From NCBI GenBank assembly GCA_963699175.1, contig OY969418.1, positions 3,658,001 to 3,722,000 on the forward strand: a stretch of DNA of 64,000 nt, in the 5' to 3' direction. This document shows positions 51,333 to 61,307 of the stretch, piece by piece. The notes under the pieces were generated by a model. That model saw nothing but the letters and a program-made list of their open reading frames with translations, ran no database searches and was not told the origin of the DNA. The DNA is from JACPYM01 sp963699175 (GTDB lineage Bacteria > Acidobacteriota > Blastocatellia > RBC074). Each line of letters starts with the position of its first letter. The first letter of the stretch is position 1. The position numbers and the translations under genes are program-made.

Positions 51333-54300
51333 TTACCGCCGTACGCCATAGAGCACACGCACTTCACCCGCTTCAAGGCGCGAACTGTTGACGCTGGACG
51401 AACGCGGAATGCCCAGTATCAGATCAGCCGTCTCAGCGCCATTCAGATTTCCGAAAGCAAATCCACCAAGGCCAAGCCTATCGCCCGGCGAAGCGCCATA
51501 GATCGTCAGATCAGCACCCTTGGTAACCAGGTCATACGTGGACGGCAACGCGGTGCGCGAGCCAAAGATCAGATAAGCCGCGCCGAGCGGGCTACGGTTG
51601 TCGGTCACCAGGTCTGCGCCGGGCGCGCCAATTAACAGATCGGCAATGCCATCGCCATTGAAATCGCCGATTGCCAGCGTAGTGCCCAACGCATCGGCGA
51701 CCGGGTCATCACGCCGGCCAGCGCCTTGGATTATCATTGTCCTGGACGGCACGCCTGCCGCGCCAAAGTAGACCACAACTTCGCCAGTGTTCGGACGCCC
51801 GTTGGCCGGCCCATCGCCACCCGGCGCGCCCATCACCAAATCTGCAAAGCCATCGCCGTTGATGTCGCCGAGCGCGACATCTGCGCCCAGGTTGTCGCCT
51901 TCACTGGTGCCTGACAGGAAGAAGGCTGATAGGGCCGCGCTCCTTGTGCCTGCCAGGTTATTCGCGCCGAACACCAGATAAGCCTTGCCGCTGGCCTTAC
52001 CGAGCAACGTGTCCTCATAAGGCGCGCCTGTAGCAAAGTCTGCGTAATCATCTCCGTTGAAGTTGCCGACGGCGAGCGACAGCCCTAGTTGCGCATCCTG
52101 CGCGACACCGGTCAGCGTGAAGGTGGCCGAAGTGCTGGCCAGGTCTCGTTCACCAGTCAGCGCCGCACCACCTGCAAAGAGATAGACCGCGCCTGCGTCT
52201 TTCAGCGTCGCGCTAGTGATCTCCTGCTTCACTTCCAGACCTGGCGCGCTGGCAAGCAACTCCATCGCGCCGGTTTTATTGCGCAAGTTGCCAGCGGCGA
52301 CGCGCGTGCCCAGCTTATCCTCGGCGTTCGCGCCAATGATGATAAGGCTGGCGACGCGGTTGATGACGGCGCTTTTATCTGCGTCAAGCGCAGTGGGCGG
52401 GAAGCCGCCAGGCACTACATAAACCTTGCCACAATCGCGGCGCGAGGAGTTATCGGCTAACGGCGCGCCCACAATCAGATCAAGTTTGCCGTCGCCATTC
52501 ACATCGCCCACCGCCACGCTGGCACCGAAGGCATCGTAGGCGCGCTCGCCGATCAAGCTGACATCGGGCTTCTGCTGCGCCAGGTCTAGACTGCCGCCGA
52601 GCGTCGTCTTGCCAAAGAAGACGTAAACCTTGCCCACATCTTTGCCCACGTCTGTCGTGCCGTTGTTGGCAGCGGGCGCGCCGATAATCAAATCGGCGAT
52701 GCCGTCGCCGTTCACGTCGCCTGTAGCCACGCTGGTGCCGGTGGCGTCACCCGCATCGAGCGGGTCGCGTGTGGCGGGGCTGTGCGCGCCGAAGATGGTC
52801 AGGTCGTTTGGTTCTTTGCCTAATTCGTGTTGTACGTCGAAGACCGTGATGCGCACGTCTTTGCTCTCAGTGCCGCCGCTGGTCGTGGCTTTGAAGGTCA
52901 CAACGTAGTTGCCTGCCTGCTTGAAGCTGGGCGTCCATTTGAACTGCCAGGTGCCAGTGCCTGTAGCATTCAAGGCTGCGCCCTCCGGCAAATTGGTGGC
53001 GGTGACCGTCACGTTACCTTGCCCAATTGAACTGACCACATCGAAGACCAGCGCCTGGCCTTCATTGACTGACTGCGCGCCGGGGACGGAGATGGCTGGC
53101 ACATCTGCGATAAGGATTCTGACTTCTTTGGTATCGCTCAAGGGTGGCGTGCCGTTATCGGCGACTCTGAATGTCGGAACATAGACGCCAAATTGCGTGA
53201 AGCTGGGCGTCCACTTGAACTGCGCACTGGTCGGCGAGGTCATGGAGAATTCGGCGCCAGCGGGTAAGTTGAGACCGACAATGGTCAAGGTCTGCCCTTG
53301 ATCCGGGTCGGTGGCTGTCAGATTGATGGTCAGTAATTGGCCTTCGTTGCCGGTCACAGCCGTTGGCACGGTCAAGACCGGCGCATCGTTGACCGACCTG
53401 ATCGTAATCTTCACGGTGGCGGGCAAGCTGTCCGCTTGTCCGTCATTGACCCTGAACGAGAAGCTGTCCGAACCGTTGAAGTTGGCCTGCGGAGTATAAG
53501 TCAGATTGGGCGGCCTGCCGGACAAAGTGCCATTGAGGGGTGAGCGCACCACGGCATACTGCAAGGTATTGCCATCCGGGTCGCTGCCGGTCAGCTTGAT
53601 TGCTACCGGCGTGTCCTCATCAATTGTAACTTCTTGATCGTTGGCTGTAGGTGTGCGATTCGCGACGGGGACATTAACAGTAATGTTCTTGCCCGCCGTT
53701 GCTTGGCCGTCGGTTGCGCTCAAATTCAAATTAAACTTGCCGGACTGGGTTGGCGCGAGCCGCAAAACGTAGGCATTGGGGTTGGCAATCGTGCCGCCAC
53801 TCGACAACTTAATCAGCGTGGCAAAGGCCACACCTTCCACTGATGCAGCGATCTGTTGACCCGGGTCGGGGTCGTAGATGGAGATGGGCACGTCCAGCGT
53901 TTGCCCCACTGGAACTTCAATCTCGATGGGCGCGAGAATGACTGGCTCGCGATTGCTGTTTTCGCTCATCAAATAGACATCTTCAATGCTCGTCAGGCCG
54001 CGGATAATACCTGCGACAGCCCGGCTCTGCGCCCGATCTACACGTCCGGTCGGACGGACGTAGGTCACACCGACCGACACGTTCTCGCCCAACGTGACCG
54101 GCACATTGCGCAACAGATAGCCGCCATTGCCATCCGTCTGCTCCTTCTGGCCACGCGACTCTACAACGCCTTTGGCGATTGGAGTACTGCTGGTCACGGT
54201 GCCATTCTCAGACACGCAGCATAAGACTCGGCCTCTTACGTCGGTCGTCGTGCGCGGGGCGGCGATAAAATAATAACTACCGTCCTTGACGTTGTAATCG

Positions 54301-56315
54301 CCGGTTTCGAGAAATTGGCCGTCGGCGCTGATTTTGACCTGCGCGCCTTCTACCTGATCAAAGAGACCTAGATTCTTGTCGTAGCGGAAAAGCTTCAACC
54401 TGCTATTGGACGCCACACCGTCCGAATTCGGCAGGATCAGCTTAGCGCCTGGCGTAAACTTCGTGTCGAATGGCGTGATTTGCACGATGCTCGTGCTGTA
54501 GAAACTGGTTGGCAGGTCAACCGGTGTGCGCGCATCTTGCAACGGAGTCAAATAGAGCTTGCCGCTCGTGCTGTTATCCGGAAAGGTCACGTTGAGCGAG
54601 TTCGGCAGAATCAAACTGAACTTGCCGGTCTGTAGCACAGTCGTGCTTGGCTGCTGTTGTTGCAATGGCTCCGCTACACGCAGATTCGTCTGATTGCTCG
54701 CAGCGGAGCTGGATGAGTCACCACCAACGGTGCCGCTTGCGCCGGTCGCTTGTTGTAATGGAATGGGGCGCACGAACTGGTTATCACGGTTCGCCGCTGC
54801 GGTGATTTTGATCGTCACTTTAGGCCAGGGTGGTTGCGTCGGGATCGAGCTGCCGTCTACCTCGACCAAGTGTGAAGCCGCCTGCACATCGGGTAAAACA
54901 AACGAGCCGTCGGCTTTGGTGCTCGTGGTGACAGGCGGGGTGACGCCTGTCAGCCGCACTGTAACGTTGCTCAACGGCTGCCGGTTGGTGCTTTCTACCG
55001 AACCACTGATCGAAGTGCGGATCGGCAGTACGCTAGCGCTTATGCCTTCGCCCTGTGGAGTGCGCACGCTGACCATACTGGTCTCGACTCCGTATGGCAC
55101 GATCACTTTCAATTTCGTCGGCGTCGCCTCCATCACAGAGGCCTCCGCGCTGCCAAAACGCACTGTGTTGGCCGACGGCGTGGTAGAAAACCCACTGCCG
55201 GTGATCTCAAGCTCATTACCCGCTAAAGCCGGTTGCACGCTAAAGCCAGTAATTTGCGGCGGCGTTACACTCGCCGCGCCGGCAATTTCTATCGTCGTCG
55301 CGTTCGAGGCACTGAATCCATTGGCGACTACTGAAACATTGACAATTCCACGCCCGAGCAGGCTGCGCGGGATCAGCACGTTGATCTGGTCAACTCCAAC
55401 AAAAAGGGAATGCGCACCGACGAAGGTCGGCGTAATTTGGTTGCCACCGATCAGTACACTGAAGCTTTCTCTCAGATTGCGGTCGTTGTTAGGGTCATCA
55501 GCATTGCGCAACCCGGTGGCAAAAAGCACTAAAAACACCGCCTCACCATTTGGCGGCCCTAAATCAATTGGTTTGGTGACAAAGCTGTTGAGGCTGGTAT
55601 TGAATTGCGCGATTGTCTCATTGATCTGTGAACCATCTACGCGCGCGCGCACGGCATATGCCGCCGCCACTCCCCGGCCATTGCCATTCGCCGCAAAGGA
55701 AGAGGGCGCGACCTGCAATACTTCTATCGTGCCATTAGAGACTGTGCCATCGCTCGAACGCACGACGACATTAGCCGTGCCATACTCTGTCGCAGAAGGG
55801 ATGATGTAATTAATCTGGCCCGACGAGACAAAAAGCAGGCCGGCGCGTCGGCCATTGATTTCAACACTCGTTCCGCCGAGTTGCGTTGGGAGTTGGACAC
55901 CGGGCGCATTCGGATCGGTGTCGTTGCCAATCGCCAATTGTGTGGCGAGATTGACGCCGAATGAAGAGACAATCGCATCCGGCGCTACCGGCACCGTTTC
56001 AAAGCTGGCTGCGGAGACCGTCGTGACAGGCGTTGCGCTAATGTCACGCGCTAGCGGTGACCAGCTCAGGCCAGTGTAAGCAGCAGTCCGTTTGATCGTT
56101 TTCGCCACTGCCCGTTTAACTTCGTTCGTAACGCGCTCAACCGAGCTTGCCAAGCCCACTCTACCCGCTTGTCCGCTCAAGGAGAAAGCCAACACACCAA
56201 GCAACAAAAGCGCCAAACTATAAAGTCGCACCGAGGGCACTTGGCGCGCATGACGATTCAGTACGGCGGCACTGAGCTGTCGAACTAAAACTTGAGCAAC
56301 GCGCGGCAAACGCAT
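51333..56315 (-). CDS. Large secreted FG-GAP/integrin-like surface protein
   Basis: 1660 residues: N-terminal membrane or signal segment (LYSLALLLLGVLAFSLSG), a TIGR03437-like domain at about 95-345, an IPT/TIG domain at about 350-430, a carboxypeptidase-regulatory-like domain at about 430-500, a middle region, a cadherin-like tandem ('DEDTPVAIKLTGSDPDGNTL', near 900-990), Ig-like domains to about 1170, and seven FG-GAP repeats (GDVNGDGIADLIIGAP) forming an integrin-alpha-like propeller to the end. The start at 56315 follows GGGAGG. It is probably surface exposed and calcium binding. It has its own terminator at 51271-51304. Confidence 0.85.
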   Translation of the reverse strand: MRLPRVAQVLVRQLSAAVLNRHARQVPSVRLYSLALLLLGVLAFSLSGQAGRVGLASSVERVTNEVKRAVAKTIKRTAAYTGLSWSPLARDISATPVTTVSAASFETVPVAPDAIVSSFGVNLATQLAIGNDTDPNAPGVQLPTQLGGTSVEINGRRAGLLFVSSGQINYIIPSATEYGTANVVVRSSDGTVSNGTIEVLQVAPSSFAANGNGRGVAAAYAVRARVDGSQINETIAQFNTSLNSFVTKPIDLGPPNGEAVFLVLFATGLRNADDPNNDRNLRESFSVLIGGNQITPTFVGAHSLFVGVDQINVLIPRSLLGRGIVNVSVVANGFSASNATTIEIAGAASVTPPQITGFSVQPALAGNELEITGSGFSTTPSANTVRFGSAEASVMEATPTKLKVIVPYGVETSMVSVRTPQGEGISASVLPIRTSISGSVESTNRQPLSNVTVRLTGVTPPVTTSTKADGSFVLPDVQAASHLVEVDGSSIPTQPPWPKVTIKITAAANRDNQFVRPIPLQQATGASGTVGGDSSSSAASNQTNLRVAEPLQQQQPSTTVLQTGKFSLILPNSLNVTFPDNSTSGKLYLTPLQDARTPVDLPTSFYSTSIVQITPFDTKFTPGAKLILPNSDGVASNSRLKLFRYDKNLGLFDQVEGAQVKISADGQFLETGDYNVKDGSYYFIAAPRTTTDVRGRVLCCVSENGTVTSSTPIAKGVVESRGQKEQTDGNGGYLLRNVPVTLGENVSVGVTYVRPTGRVDRAQSRAVAGIIRGLTSIEDVYLMSENSNREPVILAPIEIEVPVGQTLDVPISIYDPDPGQQIAASVEGVAFATLIKLSSGGTIANPNAYVLRLAPTQSGKFNLNLSATDGQATAGKNITVNVPVANRTPTANDQEVTIDEDTPVAIKLTGSDPDGNTLQYAVVRSPLNGTLSGRPPNLTYTPQANFNGSDSFSFRVNDGQADSLPATVKITIRSVNDAPVLTVPTAVTGNEGQLLTINLTATDPDQGQTLTIVGLNLPAGAEFSMTSPTSAQFKWTPSFTQFGVYVPTFRVADNGTPPLSDTKEVRILIADVPAISVPGAQSVNEGQALVFDVVSSIGQGNVTVTATNLPEGAALNATGTGTWQFKWTPSFKQAGNYVVTFKATTSGGTESKDVRITVFDVQHELGKEPNDLTIFGAHSPATRDPLDAGDATGTSVATGDVNGDGIADLIIGAPAANNGTTDVGKDVGKVYVFFGKTTLGGSLDLAQQKPDVSLIGERAYDAFGASVAVGDVNGDGKLDLIVGAPLADNSSRRDCGKVYVVPGGFPPTALDADKSAVINRVASLIIIGANAEDKLGTRVAAGNLRNKTGAMELLASAPGLEVKQEITSATLKDAGAVYLFAGGAALTGERDLASTSATFTLTGVAQDAQLGLSLAVGNFNGDDYADFATGAPYEDTLLGKASGKAYLVFGANNLAGTRSAALSAFFLSGTSEGDNLGADVALGDINGDGFADLVMGAPGGDGPANGRPNTGEVVVYFGAAGVPSRTMIIQGAGRRDDPVADALGTTLAIGDFNGDGIADLLIGAPGADLVTDNRSPLGAAYLIFGSRTALPSTYDLVTKGADLTIYGASPGDRLGLGGFAFGNLNGAETADLILGIPRSSSVNSSRLEAGEVRVLYGVRR

Positions 56316-56654
56316 AGAAACCTCCCGACGACGATTTATCACAAATTTATTGGAGCACTACAGGAACAAGTAGCTTCGGAGTCTACTATCAGGCTTGCGC
56401 TTTCGGGGGAACCTCAGCGGCTGGCAGGCAAACAGCGCTGTCAAACCGGGGTGCTTTCTCTGGGGCCGTTTCGGGGCAGCCGTGCTGGACACGTGAGGTC
56501 ACTGTCCAGCCAAGCCTACTCATCACTTCATCCTCATCATCACTTTGTAGGTTTACCGGCTGTCCGGTGCAAGCCAAAGAGTATCGCGGAGCGGCGCTTT
56601 GATGCAAGCGAGAAGATTCGCGTTGGCATAACTTTAAGCTGAGCTTACTTCTTT

Positions 56655-56689
56655 ACAAAAAATTAGGGGCCGGTCACGTGACCAGCCCT
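56655..56689 (-). terminator. Intrinsic terminator after the DUF1501 gene
   Basis: On the minus strand a 10-bp stem (GGGC-x-GGTCAC with GTGACC-x-GCCC, 56667-56688) is followed by TAATTTTTTG. It ends the DUF1800-DUF1501 unit. The rest of the 416-bp gap 56316-56731 shows no gene. Confidence 0.75.
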
Positions 56690-56731
56690 GTTAGACAATA
56701 CTTTCAAGCTGCGTTTGGAAAATCCCCCACT

Positions 56732-57997
56732 TCAAGCCCGCAGCAGCCCTTTGAAGCTGGCTTGATTGGCTTGATAGCCAGGGAAGATGGCGTTCAGATT
56801 CGTTGCGCCAAGATGCGTCTTGGCCAACTCGGCAAAAACGTCGCGAAAATCAGTCGTGATCGCCAAATCGCGGCGCTCGTAAAGCTGGTCAGTCTTCAAG
56901 CCCGGCCACTTGCCATAGATTTCCCTGCCCTTGACGTTGCCGCCGAGCACGAACATCACGCTCGCGTGGCCGTGATCGGTGCCGCGATTGCCATTCTCTT
57001 TGGCCGTGCGCCCAAACTCGGTCATCGTCAAAATCACGACTTCGTCCGCGCGGTTTTTCAAATCAGCGTAGAGCGCAGCAATGCCCTGGCCAAATTCGAT
57101 CAAGCGATTGGCCAACTGGCCCTGTCCAGCGCCCTCGGCCACGTGCGTATCCCAACCGCCGATGTCGGCAAAGGCGACTTCCAAGCCGATGTCCGATTTA
57201 ATGAGCTGTGCAACCTGTTTCAAGCGGTCGCCGTATTGCCCGCGCGGATAGTTCGCGCCCGCCGCCGGTTGATACTGAGTCGGATTGACCGTTTTCAGCA
57301 GCCTCACCGCTTCAAAGGTCTCGTGCCCAGTCCCGCGCAAGGCTGCGTTGGCAGTCTGCTCATACATCGCCTCGAACCCGCCCTGGATGGCTTGGCCACC
57401 TTCACCACCGCCAGTGCGAATGCCGAAGTCATTCAAGTTGCTGATGGACAGCGTGGGCGCTTTGCCTTGCATCGCGCGCGGCATATTCGCGCCCATCGCC
57501 ACCGCGCGGAAGGGCGACGATTTCGGATCGGCCTTCGTCTGCAAGTAGCGATTGAGCCAGCCATCGGTCGTGCTCTTCACGCCAGGCGTCCCCGATTCCA
57601 TATAATCCTGCGCGTCAAAGTGCGAGCGCGTCGTATCGGGCGAACCAACCGCGTGAACAATCGCCAACTGACCTTCATCGTAGATCGGCTTGAATGGCGC
57701 GAGCGCAGGGTGCAAGCCGAAATGCCCGTTGAGATCGAGCGCGGCGGTCACATCGCCGCTCTTCGGACGTGGGACGGCGATGGTTGGTCGCAGGTCGTAA
57801 TATTCCTGCTCGGCATACGGAATGACCGCATTCAAGCCGTCCATCGCGCCGCGTTGAAAGATCGTAATCAAAATCTTGCGCCGTCCTTTCGTGCCCGTCT
57901 GCTGAAGCGTCCGCGCCAGAAAGGACGGCGAATTCATCGCTACACCAAAGCTAGCCAACGCAAGGCCACTGTTTTTCAGGAAAAATCTTCTGTTCAT
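56732..57997 (-). CDS. DUF1501 protein, Tat-type exported
   Basis: 421 residues with NRRFFLKNSG at the start, resembling a Tat signal. Family motifs: GRRKILITIFQRGAMDGLNA, 'AVGSPDTTRSHFDAQDYMES', GGWDTHVAEGAGQGQLANRL and 'VVILTMTEFGRTAKENGNRG'. DUF1501 proteins belong to the sulfatase/alkaline-phosphatase-like group and often pair with DUF1800. Function unknown, possibly extracellular polymer handling. A GGAGG ribosome site precedes the ATG. It is 88 bp after the DUF1800 gene. Confidence 0.88.
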   Translation of the reverse strand: MNRRFFLKNSGLALASFGVAMNSPSFLARTLQQTGTKGRRKILITIFQRGAMDGLNAVIPYAEQEYYDLRPTIAVPRPKSGDVTAALDLNGHFGLHPALAPFKPIYDEGQLAIVHAVGSPDTTRSHFDAQDYMESGTPGVKSTTDGWLNRYLQTKADPKSSPFRAVAMGANMPRAMQGKAPTLSISNLNDFGIRTGGGEGGQAIQGGFEAMYEQTANAALRGTGHETFEAVRLLKTVNPTQYQPAAGANYPRGQYGDRLKQVAQLIKSDIGLEVAFADIGGWDTHVAEGAGQGQLANRLIEFGQGIAALYADLKNRADEVVILTMTEFGRTAKENGNRGTDHGHASVMFVLGGNVKGREIYGKWPGLKTDQLYERRDLAITTDFRDVFAELAKTHLGATNLNAIFPGYQANQASFKGLLRA

Positions 57998-58010
57998 TGA
58001 AATGCCTCCG

Positions 58011-58079
58011 AGATGTCAGAGGCCAGATGCTGGTTTTGGACTTCTTCCACTAATATCTGACATCTAGCCTCTGACATCT
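58011..58079. repeat. Imperfect inverted repeat between DUF1800 and DUF1501 genes
   Basis: AGATGTCAGAGGCCAGATG at 58011-58029 pairs with 58061-58079 with one mismatch, loop of 31 nt. No T-run follows in the minus direction, so it probably does not terminate the operon. Confidence 0.55.
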
Positions 58080-58085
58080 TCTCTG

Positions 58086-60053
58086 TTACTGCCGCTGGAA
58101 CTCCGGCGAACCCAAAATCAAGCCGACAATCTTCGCTGCGTCTTGCCGCTCGTTCTTGCCATCGGCCATTGCCACTTGATTTTCGCTCAAGCTCTTGTCA
58201 ATCGTCGCGCGCGTTTGCGGCGAGACTTCGCCCCGCAAGAAGAGCTTGAGGTAATAATCCACCAGTTGCGCTTGCGACTTGGCTGGCTGGCCCGGTGCAA
58301 GCTTGCCCAAATCAACGCGTGTGCCCGGAATGCGATTCGCGCTCAAGGCTAACGCAAAGTTCATGCGATTCAGCAGCGCACCCGCGTTCACCCACTGCTC
58401 CGACGTATCAGGGTAGCCGGTTGGCGGTTGCGCCATAAACAAGCCCTCGCCCATCTGCGCGAGCCAGCGATGGAATTGCGGGCTGCCGTTGGTTTCAGCG
58501 CCCAGCGCGCGCGAGGCGCTGACAGTCATCTCAAACGGCGTCTTGATCTTTGCACGATAAACTTCCGGCGACCAGAATTCAGGCGCGTAGAACATGGTCT
58601 TCAAGACCTCGCGGATGTCGCCTTCGGTCTTCAGGAAGGTCTGCGCCATCTTGTCAATCAAGGCTTGCGGCGGCGCGTCCGAGACGAACTTGCGCGCCAG
58701 CTTGGTCGAGATGAACTTCGCGGTCGAAGGATGCGTCGCCAGCAGGTGGATCACCGCGTAGCCGTCTTTGATGCCACCGCCCGCCGGAATCTTTTTGCCC
58801 AATACGACTTTCTCGCCATCGTCGTGGATAAATTGGTTGAAGATGAAATCACCGCCGCCGCGCGGATTGCGCAACGTCCAGCCGGTGAGGCAGCGCGCCA
58901 CTTCCTGCACGTCTTTTTGTGTATAGCCGCCATCCACACCGAGCGTATGAAGCTCCATGATTTCGCGCGCATAGTTTTCATTGATGCCACGCGTCATTCT
59001 CTTGGGTTGTGGCTGTTGGCCTGCCTGCGGGGTCTGCGCGTTGCGCTGATTCATCATCTGGCGGAGCCGTCCCAAACGCGCGCCGTCAAGGCGGCCTTGC
59101 CCCTGCTGATTCCTCATCCGGCGCAATTCCTGCCGATTATTGGGCAGCTTGGCATTCGGTGATGCGCTCATCCAGTTATCCAGATAGAAGAGCATCGCCG
59201 GGCTTTCCGCTGTTGCCTTGAGCAGGTCTTCAAACTTGCCGAAGGCATGCGGGCGAATCACGTCCCGCTCGTAGGAGGTCGTCAACACGCGGTCAGCGCC
59301 TTTTTGAATAAAGACGTTGAAGTGATTGAACCAGAAGTCGGTCATCACCTCTTGCAACTGCCGCTCGCTGTAAACGGCGCGTTCGATCTTGGCCTGCTGC
59401 AACTCCTGCACGAGTTGTTGCTGAGGCCTGTAGCCCATCTCTTTAAGCGCCTGTAGGGCTTCGCGGCGCTTGGCCATATCAGCAGCATTGGCTTGCGGCT
59501 GTTGCGCCGGCGGGTTTGCTGTCTGCTCTTCACCGGCATTTTTCTGCTGCGCCTCTTTACTTAACTCTTTGAAACCCTTCTTCGCGTCTTTTTTGGTCAA
59601 GTCGCTCGGTTGCGCATTCGGGTTCTGGTTCGGATTGACGTTGCCGGGCAAGCCCGGCAATTCGAGGCCGCGTTTCTGCAAGACTTCGCGGAGAATTTGT
59701 GGCGGCGGGTAAGTCTTCGCCAGCTCGCTGTTGCTCAGGTGAATGCTCTCGATGTTTTTGAGCTTCTGTTCAAGCGCCTGATCATCAAGCCGTTCAGGAT
59801 TAAGCTGCTCATCCAAAAACTTCTGCCACCCCAACTTGGCCACGCGTTCGACATCGCCCGGACGTGGGCCGAAGGTGGCGCGGTCAAGCAAATGGATGAC
59901 CTTTTGTTCTTCGGTCAGACTCTTGGCTTTCGGCGCCGGGGTCTTGCTCTTCTGCTTCATCTCTTGCGCCAGGCTCAGCGCTGGCCCGACAGCGAGCAGA
60001 TAAGCCAACAACAATGCACTAAACTTTCTCAACTCACGTGCTCCTCTCGACAT
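58086..60053 (-). CDS. DUF1800 protein
   Basis: 655 residues with a signal peptide (KFSALLLAYLLAVGPALSLA). Family features: 'HLLDRATFGPRPGDVERVAK' near the start, 'MTDFWFNHFNVFIQKG', YEREVIRP-like 'TSYERDVIRPHAFGKF', NYAREIMELHTLGVDGGYT and 'VARCLTGWTL'. A Gln/Asn/Pro-rich insertion at about 110-185 is extra. DUF1800 proteins are secreted partners of DUF1501 proteins with unknown activity. GAGG precedes the ATG at 60053. Confidence 0.9.
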   Translation of the reverse strand: MSRGARELRKFSALLLAYLLAVGPALSLAQEMKQKSKTPAPKAKSLTEEQKVIHLLDRATFGPRPGDVERVAKLGWQKFLDEQLNPERLDDQALEQKLKNIESIHLSNSELAKTYPPPQILREVLQKRGLELPGLPGNVNPNQNPNAQPSDLTKKDAKKGFKELSKEAQQKNAGEEQTANPPAQQPQANAADMAKRREALQALKEMGYRPQQQLVQELQQAKIERAVYSERQLQEVMTDFWFNHFNVFIQKGADRVLTTSYERDVIRPHAFGKFEDLLKATAESPAMLFYLDNWMSASPNAKLPNNRQELRRMRNQQGQGRLDGARLGRLRQMMNQRNAQTPQAGQQPQPKRMTRGINENYAREIMELHTLGVDGGYTQKDVQEVARCLTGWTLRNPRGGGDFIFNQFIHDDGEKVVLGKKIPAGGGIKDGYAVIHLLATHPSTAKFISTKLARKFVSDAPPQALIDKMAQTFLKTEGDIREVLKTMFYAPEFWSPEVYRAKIKTPFEMTVSASRALGAETNGSPQFHRWLAQMGEGLFMAQPPTGYPDTSEQWVNAGALLNRMNFALALSANRIPGTRVDLGKLAPGQPAKSQAQLVDYYLKLFLRGEVSPQTRATIDKSLSENQVAMADGKNERQDAAKIVGLILGSPEFQRQ

Positions 60054-60220
60054 AGTTCCTCCACTCTTGCTGAATAATCAGCGTTACGATACCGCCGCTT
60101 GTCAGCTAATACAAACAAACTCAACTAATGCGAATGATGAGCGGTTAGAGCGATTGGTTACAGTTTTGGTCGGAAAAGATTCTGGCGTGGCTGGTGAAAA
60201 TAGGCCGGGCTGATAAAGTA

Positions 60221-60350
60221 AGAACGGCTGCCCAAACTCGTAAAGCCTCCCCCAAGAACCCTACGAACTGTGACAGCCGTTCTATCTCGTCTACGGTAAA
60301 GACGCTTGCGCTCCTGCGAACGCCTCAGGTGTCCCCCAACACCTCCGTAG
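60221..60350 (-). ncRNA. Candidate structured RNA upstream of the DUF1800 gene
   Basis: Two stem-enclosed modules: AGAACGGCTG at 60221-60230 pairs with 60274-60283 around an inner 5-bp stem (60238-60242 with 60262-60266); CTACGG at 60291-60296 pairs with 60345-60350 around two hairpins, one with arms at 60303-60310 and 60315-60322 and one AGGTGT/ACACCT at 60327-60344. There is no ORF. It lies about 170 bp upstream of the DUF1800 start. Strand and family are not certain; no known riboswitch was recognised. The rest of 60054-60600 looks empty. Confidence 0.4.
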
Positions 60351-60600
60351 TTGAGCATTACCTAAACTGCTGAAGCATTGCTTGTCGCCCGAACATAGAG
60401 CAACGACGATGCCACTCATCACTGGCTCAGCAAAATTCTTCATTTTGTTTTTTAAGTCGTTGCAAGCTCAAGAGTAAATCTTCAGCCAAAGTCTCGTGAC
60501 TCATTTGACAGTTCTTTCAAGACCAGTTCAGGCCGCAGTAGAACGGTACAATTTGAAAAATACACCTGCACTCTTTTTGTTCACTTGCTTGCGAGTGAGA

Positions 60601-61296
60601 TCAAAGGAAGGCTTGCCCATATCGGCACTGCTCAATCAAACAGCACTGCTCGCACTTAGGATTGCGTGGGTGACAAATCCGCCTACCGTGCAAAATCATA
60701 TTGATATGGAGCGAATAGTGCTTAGCTTTTGGTATCAGTTGTTCCATCAAGCGATGCGACTGCTCGTCGCTGCCTTTTTCCGGGATCAAGCCGAGCCGTC
60801 GTGCGATGCGGAAAATATGCGTGTCCATCGGAAAGACGGGCTGCTTACAGGCAAAAAGCAATACACAAGCAGCCGTCTTCGGCCCTACACCTTTGAGCGA
60901 GGTCAAGAACTCCCGCGCCTTTTCTACCGGGTCGGTGTGTAAAAATGACAGATCGAGTTTTCCTACTCTGGCTTTGATTTCATTGAGCAAGTTTTTAATG
61001 ACGACCGATTTGACCTGCGCCAGTCCACCCAGCTTGATTGCTTCTTCGATCTTTTCCGGTTTGGCACGGCGCACCGCTTCCCAATCTTTGAAGCGGCTTT
61101 TCAGATTGGCAAAGGTACGGCTGCTGTTTTGATTGGTGGTCGCCTGAGAAAGGATCGTCAGGATCAATTCGTCCAGCGGATTGTCAGCCTCTTCGTTGCG
61201 TGGTATGCCATAAGCGGCTTCCAGATTCTGCGTGACGTATTTGAGTTGCTGCCGCTTTTCTTTTAGCTCATCTGTTTTGAATTCGGCGCGCTGCAT
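60601..61296 (-). CDS. nth: Endonuclease III family DNA glycosylase
   Basis: 231 residues. Helix-hairpin-helix LKGVGPKTAACVLLFACKQP with Lys140, the catalytic Asp158 in PMDTHIFRIARRLG, and a [4Fe-4S] cluster C-x6-C-x2-C-x5-C (Cys208, 215, 218, 224). It removes damaged bases or nicks abasic sites. The Nth position is supported by Lys140; MutY-like features are absent. The ATG at 61296 follows GGGAGAGC and lies 11 bp after the preceding gene. Confidence 0.9.
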   Translation of the reverse strand: MQRAEFKTDELKEKRQQLKYVTQNLEAAYGIPRNEEADNPLDELILTILSQATTNQNSSRTFANLKSRFKDWEAVRRAKPEKIEEAIKLGGLAQVKSVVIKNLLNEIKARVGKLDLSFLHTDPVEKAREFLTSLKGVGPKTAACVLLFACKQPVFPMDTHIFRIARRLGLIPEKGSDEQSHRLMEQLIPKAKHYSLHINMILHGRRICHPRNPKCEQCCLIEQCRYGQAFL

Positions 61297-61307
61297 TGCT
61301 CTCCCGC

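Noticed and set aside
56678..58000. 440-residue open frame opposite DUF1501
   Set aside because: Low-quality, Arg- and Ala-rich sequence; the minus strand encodes a complete DUF1501 protein with a ribosome site.
60155..60360. Assignment of the structured region to TPP, GEMM, 6S or SRP RNA
   Set aside because: Conserved core sequences of these families are not present in either strand.
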